A stretch of 64,000 bases of DNA from Chamaelirium japonicum (lineage: Eukaryota; Streptophyta; Magnoliopsida; Liliales; Melanthiaceae), in the NCBI GenBank assembly GCA_947650365.1, contig OX393551.1, forward strand, positions 59,215,744 through 59,279,743, given 5' to 3'. This document shows positions 9,796 through 20,743 of the stretch, piece by piece. Under the pieces are notes generated by a model that made no database searches, had not been told where the DNA came from, and worked only from the letters and a program-made list of their open reading frames with translations. The first letter of the stretch is position 1. Each line of letters opens with the position of its first letter. Made by a program: the position numbers and the translations under genes.

Positions 9796-12179
9796 TTATA
9801 GTTGCCCTCGATGAGTTTTCATATTTTGAAATCGTTGCATAATAGCCTCATTATCAACACTAGCAAACACGTCATTTTCAATATATGTGACCAAACAATC
9901 GTTCATCCATTGATCTCCCATTCGGTTACGCAATCTGTTCTTTATGTACTTCATTGCTGAAAGAGCTCTTTCTACCGTTGCAGTCGCCACTGGTAAAATT
10001 AATGCTAATTTCACAAGCAAATAGACTAATGGATATACAATATCCTTCTTTGTCTCCACTAATTTTCTAGCAAGGTCACCAATTCCGTGGAGTTCTAAAA
10101 ACTCTTTGTTATGACGCATATCAGCAATGTAATTTTCAAGTTGTTGATCGAGTGCCACGAGGTCTACCGTAAAAAAGTCAGATGGATAAAACTGAGCAAG
10201 CCTAATCAACCTCTCCTTATCAAAAGCAGAAAATGATTGAGTAGGATTTAAGCAAGCCACACAAAGAAGTAACTCTGTGTTAACCTTTGTAAAACGATTG
10301 TTAAGCTCTTGAAGTTGCATATCTATGACTGCATAGAATATCTCAACACGATAGTGGTGCAAATTTGTAATTTGTGGGGCTTTGCGTCGCGACCTTCCAG
10401 GAACTACAAACATATCATCCATGTTAGGGATAGAAATACCGTGTTTGCTGCAAAATGAAGACACTTCAATCAATAAGGATTCCCATTCAGCATCTCTCAT
10501 CTTCTGCAATCGTAGTTTAGACACTTTAACAAGTATCATAGCATTTATAATATCTTGATCTTTCCTTTGCAATGCTAATGACAACTCATTTGTGACCCCC
10601 AAGGTGTTTTTCATCAAGTGCAAGTTAAAGACAAATTCAAAAGATTGCACCGATCCTATAAGAAAATGAGCTTCTACTCTTTGCTCAGAGAGTATGCCAT
10701 CCTCTTGAACAAACTCAAGCACATCAACTACAGAAGAATACATCACAATCAAGTTCAAAATAGTTCCATAATGTGATCCCCAACGTGTATTGCCTGCCCG
10801 TTTAAGACTAGTTTCTTGATTCAAACCTTGTCCACTTAAAAGTTCACCATCAGCTAAACCTTCCCTGACTTTAGCAATATCTGCATCTCGAAGAATATCC
10901 CTTCGCTTACAAGAGCCTCCAACAACATTCACCAAATTAGCAATCAAGCAAAAAAGTGAAGCAATATCAATGTGATTTTTAGCAACAGCTACAAGACTTA
11001 ACTGGAGTTGGTGAGCAAAGCAATGAATATAAAAAGCGGACTCATTCTCTCTCATGATCAAAGTTTTGAGACCATTGAATTCACCTCGCATGTTGCTAGC
11101 TCCATCATAACCTTGCCCACGTATTCTTGATAAACTCAATCTATGCCTAGTGAATAATGAATCAATTGCCCCCTTAAGTGATAAAGCAGTGGTATTTGAT
11201 ACATGCACAATACCAAGAAAACGCTCTATAACAATTCCCCATTTGTCCACATAACGCACAACAATGGCCATCTGTTCTTTGACTGATATGTCACGAGATT
11301 CATCAACTAGAAGTGAAAATAACTCATTTCCAAGATCCTTGATAATAGCATTGGTAGTTTCACATGCAGCGGCATTCACAATATCTTTCTGAATATCATG
11401 GTGGGTTAGCTTGTTATTTTTTGGTGTATTCTCTAACACAACTGCATTGATTGATTCATTATGATCAGCCAAAAACTATAGAAGCTCAAGAAAATTTCCT
11501 TTACTACTTGATTCTTCAGATTCATCATGACCACGAAAAGCCAGTCCTTGACGCAGAAGAAATCTTATGCAATCAACTGATGCAGTTAAGCGACTTCGAT
11601 ATTCAATCTTTGCTTGTTCGGACTGCTTACAAATAACACTTTGAATATATTATTTTTGCTTCATTAGATTTTGACACTTGTTCCAAGCTAGGTTATGTGC
11701 ACTATTAGGACCTCCAACATGAACATTTAACCTTTCATGCTTATTCCAAGATGTGAACCCCTCTGCCACAAAACTATCACCTCCTGCTTACTTACCGGTA
11801 TCAGCCCTAAATAGGTAGCAACACAAACAAAATGCTGCATCCTTTTCTATGCTATACTCCAACCAACTCCCATATTGTTTGAACCAAGTAGGATTAAAGC
11901 AACGCAATATTCCACCAATCTCTCTTTGAGGGAATTTATGTTAAGAGGTTGATAAGGTCCCTTTTGTATATATGCTCTTCTTATCTCATCTTGATTGTTA
12001 GGATGATAAGATGAGATTTTCTGTCGTAGGCCTGGATCCGCTGGAAGATTGTTGAAGTCCAACAAACAAAATCGCTTAGCATAATCTTGTGTTGGATTAT
12101 CTTCACTAGTACTACAAGATTCTTGGGCCGAAGATAAGACTTGCGTTGTAGATGATTTTCTTTTAAAATATCTTTCCAT
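9796..12179 (-). pseudogene. hAT transposase, zinc-finger MYM/TTF-type, disrupted
   Basis: The unit starts at MERYFKRKSS (12179), keeps frame to about 11880, and shifts there. The next frame encodes a TTF-type zinc-finger region (AAFCLCCYLFRAD) but has stops at 11788-11790, 11650-11652 and 11476-11478. From 11472 to 9796 there is one open stretch of 558 codons. It covers the RNase H-like core (LLVDESRDISVKEQ, then RGQGYDGASNMRG and IHCFAHQLQLSLV) and the C-terminal hAT dimerisation region (LPVATATVERALSAMKYIK). This layout is known from plant 'zinc finger MYM-type protein 1-like' hAT transposases. The long intact core suggests modest age, but three stops plus a shift make it non-functional as it stands. 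Confidence 0.9.
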
Positions 12180-12839
12180 AGTAAATCTAAAGAATCATGA
12201 AATTAATCACAAAATCAGTAACCCAAAAACCTAACAAAGTATAGAAAGAACTAAGGCCCAAGGGAAACGACGATGAAAATTTAGATTTTGGAAAGCGAGA
12301 CTCATTTATTTGGAAAATAGAGAAGAATGTAAAGGGTTTGATTACCTGTTCAAGGAAAAAGGAGAAAGCTCGGTGGAAGAGAATTCCCTCAGTTTGATTA
12401 TAACTTAAAAGCTTGCAGCCCTTAATGTAGTGCCTATGGGCTATGGCTGCAATTCTTGCAAAAATGAAAAAAAAAAAGATTCAGTTGCCTAATTAATTAC
12501 AAGATTTATTCAAAACCCCAGATACATGCACTGATGCACAATGCCGAGACAATCAGGTTCATATAGAAATAGAAATAAATTGAAGTAGAATTAAAAAAAT
12601 TATGGCGCATAGAGGCATTCAAGTATTCAACAAAAGAATTGCTGAATTGGTAAGGCCCGTAAGGGTTTAGGGTTAAAAAGAATCAAAGATTCAAAGAAAT
12701 GAAAAATGATTCAGGGAATCAACTATCAAGACTCAAGAGATCATCAAATCCTAGAAGGCTACAAACCCATTATAACCCATATTTGTTACCTCAATGATGG
12801 TGGCGATCTGAGATCTCGATCACCTGATCTGTGATGGCT

Positions 12840-13240
12840 GCGTCATCGATGTCGCACGGTGCCACGGCCTGTACCGACGAGGTCACGAGGTGATGACGTG
12901 AGTCTTGAGAGAAGCTGAGAAGGAGAGAAGAACCCAGAGGGCCGGAGGGTGGAGGCCCGGAGCCGGAGGGGGGCACGCCACGTCGCGTCGTCGCTGGTGG
13001 CCTGTGGCCCGGTGCCGCCGTGCCGCAAAGCCCGCCCTGTCGGCCGTTGGCGTCGGGGTCGGCGTGTTGCAACGTCGCTCCGAGCCTCCGACTCGCTCGC
13101 TCTCACGTGGCGCCCGCCGCTCGGCCCGCCTGGACGGGAGAGGGGGGAATCGGCTGGACGAGAGAGGGGGGAATCGGGGATGGGGTTTTTTTTAGGGCTC
13201 CAGCGGCTGCTTGCTGTGCTGGAGATGGAGTCGATCAAGA
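12840..13240 (-). promoter_or_regulatory. GC-rich 5' region of the hAT element
   Basis: This block is markedly richer in G+C and CpG than its A/T-rich surroundings. It lies between the hAT right end and the transposase start, so it may be a promoter or untranslated leader. Several long overlapping ORFs in all frames here are low-complexity Arg/Pro/Gly readings. No clear TATA box was identified. Confidence 0.4.
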
Positions 13241-13437
13241 CTCATCACGTGACTCGCGTCCCGACTCATAACGCGTAACAGTGTAAGGTGGTTGAGGGCT
13301 GGGGTCAAAGGACTCAAAGGTCCATGCAGTGGGGTCAAAACATATAAATAATGGGGTCAAACACCTATACACCAAAGGAATCTTAAAATTGAGTGGGGTC
13401 AATTGACCCCACTCACCTAGCTGTGGCGCCGCCCTTG

Positions 13438-13445
13438 CCGAAAAT
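13438..13445. repeat. hAT target-site duplication, right (CCGAAAAT)
   Basis: This is the second exact copy of the 8-bp word, adjoining the hAT right end at 13437. Confidence 0.95.
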
Positions 13446-15996
13446 GCCTTCTCGGTATCCCAAAACACGTCCCAAAGACGTGCCAAAGCACCTCGAAGGT
13501 ATGAAACTCCTCAAATCATCTTGACCAAGCTTAGGCAATACCTGAATTTAGTCAATAGGACTGGCTTCATCAATATGTCGGCAAGATATATTATCATGCG
13601 TGAAAAGCTTCTTTAAAAAAACTGTCTTCTTCTTGATATGTTGCGAAACAAAGTAATAATTGATATCAATATGCTTCGTCCGTGAGTGAGAAAACTGATC
13701 GTCATTCGCCAAGTAAATAATGCTATGGCAATCCAAAAATATCTCCATGCTAGACTGTGAAATACCAAATTTGCCCATAATTCCTTGGAGCTAAATTGCC
13801 TCATTCATGTCTTTCGTAATGGCCATGTATTCTGCCTCGTCGACAATGCAACCATATTCTGTAAGCAAGTTTTGCAACTAACCGAAACACCTGTTAGTGT
13901 AAATAAATAATCTGTCATAGACCTATGCCCATCCAGGTTACCAGCATAACCTATATCAATATATCCCACGACATCTCTAACTGACACGTACTTCCGCTGA
14001 AAAAGTTATCCCAAGTCTAATGTACCTAAAGGTACCGTAATATCAACTTCAAGGCCTGCCAATACTCTTTCCCCGGATTGGTCAAGTAACGACTGACCAC
14101 CTGTTTGATATATGGACGAGTACATACCATGTCGTATATCGAACTACCGACTGTGCTCGTATACGGTACACAAGCTATGCAAACATGCTCGTCCTCGGTG
14201 ATAGGAGACTATCGATAATCAAAAGTGTGCAGAAAGAGGGATATTAACTTGCTTAGCACCACACATCCCATAATAAGAAACCACCTTCTGAGGATAGCTC
14301 AATTTAGATTTCATGACATTGATATCTGACATGCTCTTTGCATGTCATTCATATATAAAAGAAGAAACACCAAAGAACTATCATGAAGGTTCCTGAAGAA
14401 GATGCAATGATCATAATCGCTTCTGACGTACCCATGATAGCCCATGAATGTGTCGAAACTCTTGTACCACTATCTCGACAACTCCTTGAGGCCGTACAAG
14501 GACTTCATTTATCGACACACGTGATCTTCTTTCTCTTCTGTCACAAACCCCTCAGGCTACTGCATGTAAATTAATTAGCTCCTCCAACTCTCCATGCAAG
14601 AATGCTATCTTCATATCGAGCTGCTTTAGCTCGAGATCAAACAGTGCTACCATAGCCAATAGAAGACGGATAGAGATGTGATTCACCACATGTGAAAATA
14701 TCTTATTGTAGTCAATGCCTTCCTTCTATAAGTAGCCTTTAGCTCCTAGTCGCGTTTTGTACCGAATATCGCTTGGAGTATTATCTTTTTCTTCTTGTAA
14801 ACTCACTTGTTGCCTATCACTTTCTGCCCTTTGGGTCTTTGAACAAACTCCTATGTCTAATTCTTATGAAGAAACTCAATATCTTCACCCATAGCCGCTC
14901 CCTACTCAACATAATCCCTATCTTGGATTGTCTCTTTGAAAGTGGTCATCTTTTCACCATCAACAAAAGTTAGTGCATAGGTAACTAACTCCTCGTACCT
15001 ATATCTGATTGGGGTTCTAGTAGTCTGCTTTAGTTTGTCGGTTGCAACGAACTACTGCTCTTAAACCTGAACTATCTTCTCTGGAGTAGTCACTTATGTC
15101 GGAGTAGGCTGCTCTACCTTAGTAGATACTGTAGGAGTCTGTAACTCTACTTGCAACTAATCACCATGACTTTCACCCTCAAGATTGATCTCTAATCTCG
15201 GCTTATTGGAAGTCTGCAACTGAGTCTCCTCGTAAGTCACATTTCTGCTCGTAATGAAGCTTTGTGATTCTCGGCACCAAACTCCGTACCCCTTAACTCT
15301 GGAAGCATACCCCTGGAATATGTCGTTCTTCGCACACGAATCTAACTTGCTATCTTTGACATGATAGTAAGCTAGACATCCAAAACACTCACAAGATCGA
15401 GTAATCTACCAGTTTTCTTGACTAAACCTCCTCTGGAATCTTCAAAGCAATCAAAGTCGCTAGTGACCGGTTCACCAAATAGCATGCCGTGTTCACGGTC
15501 TCTGTACAAAATGATTTACCCAAGCCTTACTCAGAGTTCATGCAGCGTGTTGCTCAAGTAAAGTGCGGTTTATCGTCTATATAGCGCCATTATGTTAAGG
15601 TATCTTACTTACCATGAAATGTATGGTAATGCCTTTATTCTCACAGTAGTGCTGAAACTTTTTTGATGTATATTCTTCTCATTATCGCTGCGAAGACACT
15701 TTAACTTCTTGCCAGTTTATTTCTCCATCAAAGTCTTTCATCTTCTAAACGTCTAAAACACCTGATGTTTGGCCTTCCTTAGAAATAAAGAAATAAAGAA
15801 CCTTGATCCTTTCTTAGAATCAACTCTAGAAGGACCCTAAGCATCTGTATGGACGTAATCTAAAATCCCCTTCGTGTGATGAACTGTCATACCAAACTGG
15901 ACCTGATGTTGCTTTCTAAACACAGTGCTCACAAAAGTCAAGATGACGTTCTTCACACTTGAGAGCAAATCCCACTTGCTCAACTCAGAAAGACCT
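13446..15996 (-). pseudogene. Copia pol remnant (integrase, reverse transcriptase, RNase H)
   Basis: On the minus strand this region runs from copia integrase-like sequence near 15990 (HVSELGMTELSK-like), through FGCLAYYHVKDSKLD near 15370, to a copia RNase H. The RNase H part includes DVVGYIDIGYAGNLDGHRS (13910-13980) and TKHIDINYYFVSQHI (about 13650-13700). Stops and shifts are frequent, so no long frame remains. It is the continuation of the copia element whose 3' part lies at 7443-9576; the hAT insertion separates them and a CACTA end cuts it at 15997. Gag and protease were not recognised. Confidence 0.75.
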
Positions 15997-16430
15997 CACT
16001 ACAAAAAAGACCTTTACTGCCGATGGTAATATCATTTACCGTCGGTATAAGTGCTATTAATATCGATGGATATATATATAGCCGTCGGTAAAACATATTT
16101 AATTTTTTTTATTATTTTTTGGATATTTAATACCAATGGGTCTTTATTATCCGTCGGTATAAATACTATACAGACAGTAATAATAGTTACCGTGGAGAAA
16201 ATATTATATTACCGATGATTAATACAAATTTTATTGGTATTATATTTTTATTAATATTAATTGTCTTTATTTATTTACCGACGGCTATATGGTACCCGTC
16301 ACTATTAAACATTAATTTAAACCAACAAAGAATATTTCAACCATCGTTAAAACTATATTATACCGACGGCTATTAATATATCCGTTGGTATAAATTGCAA
16401 TCTTATATTTAGCGATTTTAACCCGGCCCC
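15997..16430 (+). mobile_element. CACTA (En/Spm-like) transposon end
   Basis: The sequence starts CACTACAAAAAAG, the standard CACTA terminus, at 15997. Repeated subterminal motifs follow in both orientations: ACCGTCGGTA near 16038 and 16150, GCCGTCGGTA near 16081, and TACCGACGGCTA near 16276 and 16360. Such subterminal arrays are typical transposase-binding sites of CACTA elements. The other end and the transposase were not found, so only a fragment is claimed. Confidence 0.75.
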
Positions 16431-16682
16431 ATGTATACGAATCGGATCGATCCTCTCCCGTGCACCTCCCGCCCCCACTCCCCTCCCGCGCGCCTCCGGC
16501 CTCGATCCGCCTCCACCACCTGCTTCTCCTCCTCCGGTGAGTCTCATTCTCTCCTCCTCCGCTGCCTCCTTTCCTCCTCCTCCTCCTCCTCCTCCTCTTT
16601 CGATTGAGACCTCCCTCTCCCTCTCCCTCTCCCTCTCCGGTGAGTTCCCGTCCTCTTCTCCTCCTCCCTCTCGCTCTCTGGT
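16431..16682. other. CT-rich leader-like stretch
   Basis: This pyrimidine-rich segment has (CCT)n near 16560-16600 and (CTCCCT)n near 16612-16640. Its position right after the CACTA subterminal repeats suggests the 5' leader of that element. Open frames through it are low-complexity Gly/Arg readings and are not genes. Confidence 0.4.
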
Positions 16683-16890
16683 AACCCACCCTTAGTTTAT
16701 TTTGTTCCAAATCGCACCCTCAAGTTTGAAATGTTAGCACAATACCCTTTTGTCAACTACTTAATTAATTTTCTCATTTGATCATTTTTATCTCATTAAA
16801 ACTGAATTGCAGGGGGCAAAATATAGTTTTTAAAATATAGGGGGGTTATGTTTTGAGCTAAACTTCATGGTGGCAAAGTGTTATTTACCC
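16683..16890. mobile_element. MITE-like repeat, third copy of the 39480-39734 family (degenerate)
   Basis: It shares AATTTTCTCATTTGATCATTTTTATCTCATTAAAACTGAATT-type sequence, in shorter identical words such as AAAACTGAATTG, with the elements at 39480-39734 and 40210-40401. It ends in TTATTTACCC, matching the family terminus. The TSD is not clear. Confidence 0.55.
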
Positions 16891-16907
16891 AATCCAAAAT
16901 AGGGGAA

Positions 16908-16925
16908 GGGGGGGGGGGGGGGGGG
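16908..16925. repeat. Poly-G tract (18 G)
   Basis: An uninterrupted run of G follows GGGGAA. It is one of several such tracts in the window. Confidence 0.9.
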
Positions 16926-17039
16926 CATGGCCCCCCTTAGTCTCTATGTAGTTCCAACTTTGCATCCACGCCATCCAGAATAGCAAGTGTCGATATGCCC
17001 GGACCCCGAACCACAGTGATACCGTGGGTCAAGGCAACT

Positions 17040-18011
17040 AATTTACTATATTAGCCTTAGGACACCAAAATTTGCTATATTAGTCTCAAGACACCATAAT
17101 TTGCTATATTAGCTAAGGTCCCTACAAGTATACATTCAACTTATCTTCAGAATGAGTATGTATTCATCTTTAGAATATACATTCACTTTTGAAATAGTAT
17201 ACATTCGTCTTCAGAAAGTGTATATATTCGTAGGGAGGGACTTGAGCTATATTTCGAATTAATTAACGTGTCCTGCAACTAAAAGTCATCTCTCAAAAAG
17301 GAGGGACGTAAGCTATATTGATATGGAGGGACTTGAACTAAAAGTCGTCTCTCAAAAAGGACTTATGTCAAACTTTCCTAATTAAATTTATTCCCTTAAT
17401 GCGTCAATATTTGAAGATTTCTTAAAAAATTCGGAGACCTTTTTTAATATGATTAGGGTTGCTAGATTTAGGGTTAGATTTAGGATTAGTTTTATTGTTA
17501 GGGTTAGGGTTAGGGTAATGGTTAGGGTTAGCTAGGGCTATGATTAGAGTTAGGATTATGGTTAGGGTTAGGTTTAGGGCTTAGGTTATGGTTTAACCCT
17601 AAACTTAACCATAACCCTACTTAAACCCTAACAATTTAACTCTAAACCTAACCTTGACCTAGTCCTAACACTAATCGTATATCCTGACAAAAATCTAAAC
17701 CTAAACTCCAATTCTTATCCTAAATAGTAATTCAGAAAGTGCGTAATCCTTGAATTACTATTTCTAATGTATGTTTCTATATTAGCGAAGGTCCCTACAA
17801 GTATTCATTTGTCTTTAGAAAGAGTAGTATATATTCGTCTTCAGAAAGTGTATACATGCATTCATTTTAGAAATAGTATTCATTTGTCTTCAGAAAGTGT
17901 ATATATTCATAGGGAGGGACTTGAGCTATATTTCAGAATTAATGTGTCTTGCAACTAAAAGTCATCTCTTAAAAAGGAGAGACTTGAGCCATATTCGTAG
18001 GGAAGGAGTTG
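17040..18011. repeat. Duplicated A/T-rich MITE-like segments around a telomere-like palindrome
   Basis: Bases of about 17100-17300 and about 17780-17960 are diverged direct copies. Both have GGTCCCTACAAGTAT, TTCGTCTTCAGAAAGTGTAT or close variants, and GGGAGGGACTTGAGCTATAT. Related words (GCTATATTAGCTAA) occur at the element-like block near 43380. The family is probably a MITE. No gene is seen here. Confidence 0.45.
17452..17690. repeat. Telomere-like TTAGGG...CCCTAA palindromic repeat
   Basis: Degenerate TTAGGGTT and TTTAGGG words run on the plus strand to about 17595, then switch to CCCTAA/AACCCTAA words. The three perfect consecutive TTAGGG units lie near 17500-17518. The orientation (G-rich strand first, then C-rich) is that of two chromosome ends meeting, but the repeats are very degenerate. 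Confidence 0.6.
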
Positions 18012-19990
18012 AGCTAATTCGATGGTTCACGAGCGAGATTCACAAGAGGGGATTCCCTTAGCACTGGACCCCGCCAAAGTTCATGCTGTTCGATAGATCA
18101 CAAGATCCCGTGGACCACCTCCTGGCCTACTGGAAGTTGTTATTCTTCCGGGACCAGGACTATGTTTTATGTCGCGCATTCCCAAGTAGCTTGACCAGTT
18201 CAGCTCTGAACTGGTTCCACAAATTGCCCTCCCATTCCATTCCGAGCTTCACCACTCTGTCTGGGCTATTCCTGGAGCAGTACCGTTGTAATCGGCGCCC
18301 AAGAGGATCGAATCGTTGTTCACCCTGACTATATATGGGAGCTCAGGAGACCCTTCGATGCTTCTCAACACATTTTCGCAGTGCCTACCTCACCCTGGAG
18401 GACTTAGCTGGGCAAGATCACACGGCTATGAGTGCTTTAGGAGCGCGCTTCCCGAAGGAATCAAACTCCATGACGCGCTCGTTATCTCTGACCCCCCTAC
18501 GATGGTCAAGCTCTTCACTCTAGTCCAGCAGCACATCAAGCTTAAAAGATGTAGTGCTCGACAAAAAGAGAAGTTGGTCGAGCAGCGACCTCCTACCGCT
18601 TTACGACCTCTCGTCGTTAAAGCCGTAGAGTGGCGCGAGGTGCTCCCTATGGTGCCTGCTGCCAACCCTCCATCAACTCCAGTTGTTCCACTCATGGAGG
18701 CACCAATCGCAGTGATCGAAAGACCGATGAGCTAGCGCCTGCCTCCCAGTCCAGAAGAGATTGACTTCACCGTGATGACCCTCTTTCTTGGACAGATACT
18801 GCACTAGGTTCGGAGCGAGCCATTTGTCCAGTACCTTCCTCCCCTTCAGTAGGGTGAGCCCGGCTCCACTGATAACACCCAGCGATGCGCATTCCATAGA
18901 GGTATCGGGCACCACACCAATCGTTACCGAGCTCTGAGAAATCATTTGGAGGACCTCGTCGCTCTAGGCCATTTGGACCAATTCATCTCACAGCTGAGGC
19001 GAGTCGAGGTCGTCCCCACATGAGTTCCAAGAGAAAAAGACCGACCGGGACTAGCGGAGCCCATGCTGCCGCTACCTCCCTGGGCGGGCCAATGATTTGC
19101 CACACCATTGCTAGATACCTGGGCTAGCCGAGATCTAGTAACGAAGTCCGACGGCAAGTAAAGGAGGTGGAGCGAATGCAAAAGGTGCACTCTATCTCAC
19201 TCCTACCAACTTTGCTTCAAACCCCTAGACTGGGAGCCCATGACTTCATATGGTTTTCAAAGGATGATATGGCCGAGGTCGCTACTCCACACAACGACCC
19301 TCTGGTCATACGCCTCATGATCGAGGTGCGACACATTTTGGTCGATTTCGGGAGTGCCGTTGACATCCTCTTCTTGTCGGTTTTCTAATGAATGGGGCTG
19401 TGACAAGTCAATTTGTCTCCCGCGATGGATTCTCTTAGCGGCTTCACGGTGTAAATTGCAAAAGTAGTCGGGGAAATTATCCTAACTGTAATGGTGGGAC
19501 CCGAAGCCCGACAAACATGTTTCGCGGTGGTGGATGGACAATCCGTTTTCAATGCCATCCTTGGGTGACCTTTATTGCCGCAAATGAATGCGGTTACTTC
19601 ACCCAACCATCAGGCCCTCAAGTTCCCCGCTCTAACGGAAGTTATAGTCATACAAGGTGACCAAGTCACCGCCACCAGATGCGAGCAGCATGTCCACCAC
19701 CTCACCACCATTGGTGCATCAGAGGCCAAAAGACCGGCACCCTCTTAGAAGTTAACTACTTCTCTACCCCTACTTCCTGACAATCCAAAGGTAGCGACTT
19801 TCCAACCTGGTGAGACACCCACTTCACCCCCGCGGTTAAACAGCGCTGATGGAAGCGGCGTTTGTCGAGAGCATGGTGTAGGCAGTCATTCTGCGGAGGC
19901 TGCAAAGATGAGATCTCCAATTGCCGAGCCCCTTCAAGATGTAGATATCGGAGATGATGGGATTCCGAGGGTTATCCAACTTGGGACATC
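18012..19990 (+). pseudogene. Gypsy G1 gag and protease remnant, 5'-truncated
   Basis: Retrotransposon gag is recognisable at 18083-18735: DPVDHLLAYWKLLFFRDQD, then ALNWFHKLPSHSI, then FSQCLPHPGG. Frames shift near 18310. At 19250-19388 a retropepsin-like segment reads PLVIRLMIEVRHILVDFG, with DFG where Asp-Ser/Thr-Gly is expected. The tail EPLQDVDIGDDGIPRVIQLG runs directly up to the G2 insertion. The next residues are found after G2 at 27840 (SLTEAEVSS), which shows the two halves belong to one element. The 5' LTR and start of gag are missing; sequence similarity begins abruptly near 18012. Confidence 0.85.
19986..19990. repeat. G2 target-site duplication, left (ACATC)
   Basis: The 5-bp word ACATC sits just before the 5' LTR and recurs at 27835-27839 just after the 3' LTR. 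Confidence 0.95.
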
Positions 19991-20603
19991 TGTGGGTGCA
20001 AAAATTGTACCGGACCGGATCAGAGCGGCATGGGCCCGCGCAATGGCCCAAGTGGGTAAGCCCGCCCGGGTTCATGGGCCCACTCTACGGGGCTCGCAGA
20101 TTAAGCCCTCCCCCTTATTGGGCCCGAACAACGGCCCAATAAGGGCCTAACAAGGAGGCCCAGAACCAGTGTCACGTCATCATCGCCATGTCATCACTGC
20201 CATATCGGGCACGTGCCTATGCTATAAAAGGACCCCCAAAACATCCAGGAAGAAGGTTGGTCATTCAATCAGAGGGGGAGGATTCCAGAACAAGTGCTAG
20301 AGCTCAATTCTCTCATTCTTGTACTCTTCTAGTTGCTCCGTGCAACCCCACTGTATGAAGCTTCTCTTGGCCTGTCAAGAGAACGCTCACCCCTCATTTT
20401 ACTCAAATTATAGGGAAGATCAGGTAGCACCTCTCGCCCGGAGACGTAGGTCGTAAGACTGAACTCCGTCACCAATCATTGTGTCATCACTCCGTACTCT
20501 CTTTATTTACTCTCCCATCTCTCTAACTCTACAAACCATCAAATTGAATCAAGGTTGTGGGGTGGAATTCTCGATCAAGGCGGCTCGGAAATTTCCCCCC
20601 ACA
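19991..20603 (+). repeat. G2 5' LTR (613 bp)
   Basis: It runs from TGTGGGTGCAAAAATTG to ATTTCCCCCCACA, giving short inverted ends TGTGGG/CCCACA. A TATA box (TATAAAAG, 20223-20230) suits an LTR promoter. The length is identical to that of the 3' LTR. Confidence 0.95.
20223..20230 (+). promoter_or_regulatory. TATA box in G2 5' LTR
   Basis: TATAAAAG sits in the GC-rich LTR context GCTATAAAAGGACC. The equivalent box in the 3' LTR is at 27454. Confidence 0.65.
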
Positions 20604-20605
20604 AT

Positions 20606-20625
20606 CTTTGGCGCAGTCTGTGGGA
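20606..20625 (+). other. Primer-binding-like site of G2
   Basis: TTTGGCGCAGTCTGTGGGAT begins three bases after the LTR end. It resembles the TTTGGCGCCGTCTGTGGG leader of Athila/Tat-type plant gypsy elements. The tRNA used was not determined. Confidence 0.7.
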
Positions 20626-20743
20626 TATCGATAGAGGTCTTACCCACACCTCTACCGACTCCTATTTAGCTTGTGGTGACGAGCCACAAGTCCTCCTCCA
20701 AATCAACCTCAACGCCATCATCACGCCGATATCAACTTGCTCA

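Larger units (their letters stand above)
9585..13437 (-). mobile_element. hAT DNA transposon, 3853 bp, with TSD and imperfect TIRs
   Basis: The left end reads CAGTGGTGGCTCCAGG and the right end, inverted, reads CAAGGGCGGCGCCACAG; both continue into AGTGGGGTCAA after about 25 bases. Extra subterminal TGGGGTCAA copies lie near 13330-13400. Flanks are the exact 8-bp repeat CCGAAAAT. The element holds a disrupted transposase gene on the minus strand and a GC-rich 5' region (about 12840-13240). It splits a copia element: copia RNase H lies at 13548-13987 and the copia 3' end below 9576. This is a well-delimited insertion. Confidence 0.95.

Noticed and set aside
12791-13278. Several overlapping ORFs in all frames near the hAT right end
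   Set aside because: G/C-rich sequence lowers stop frequency; the readings are Arg/Pro/Gly-rich without domains.
16312-16710. 132-codon minus-strand ORF rich in Arg and Gly
   Set aside because: It is the complement of (CCT)n and (CTCCCT)n runs and therefore low complexity.
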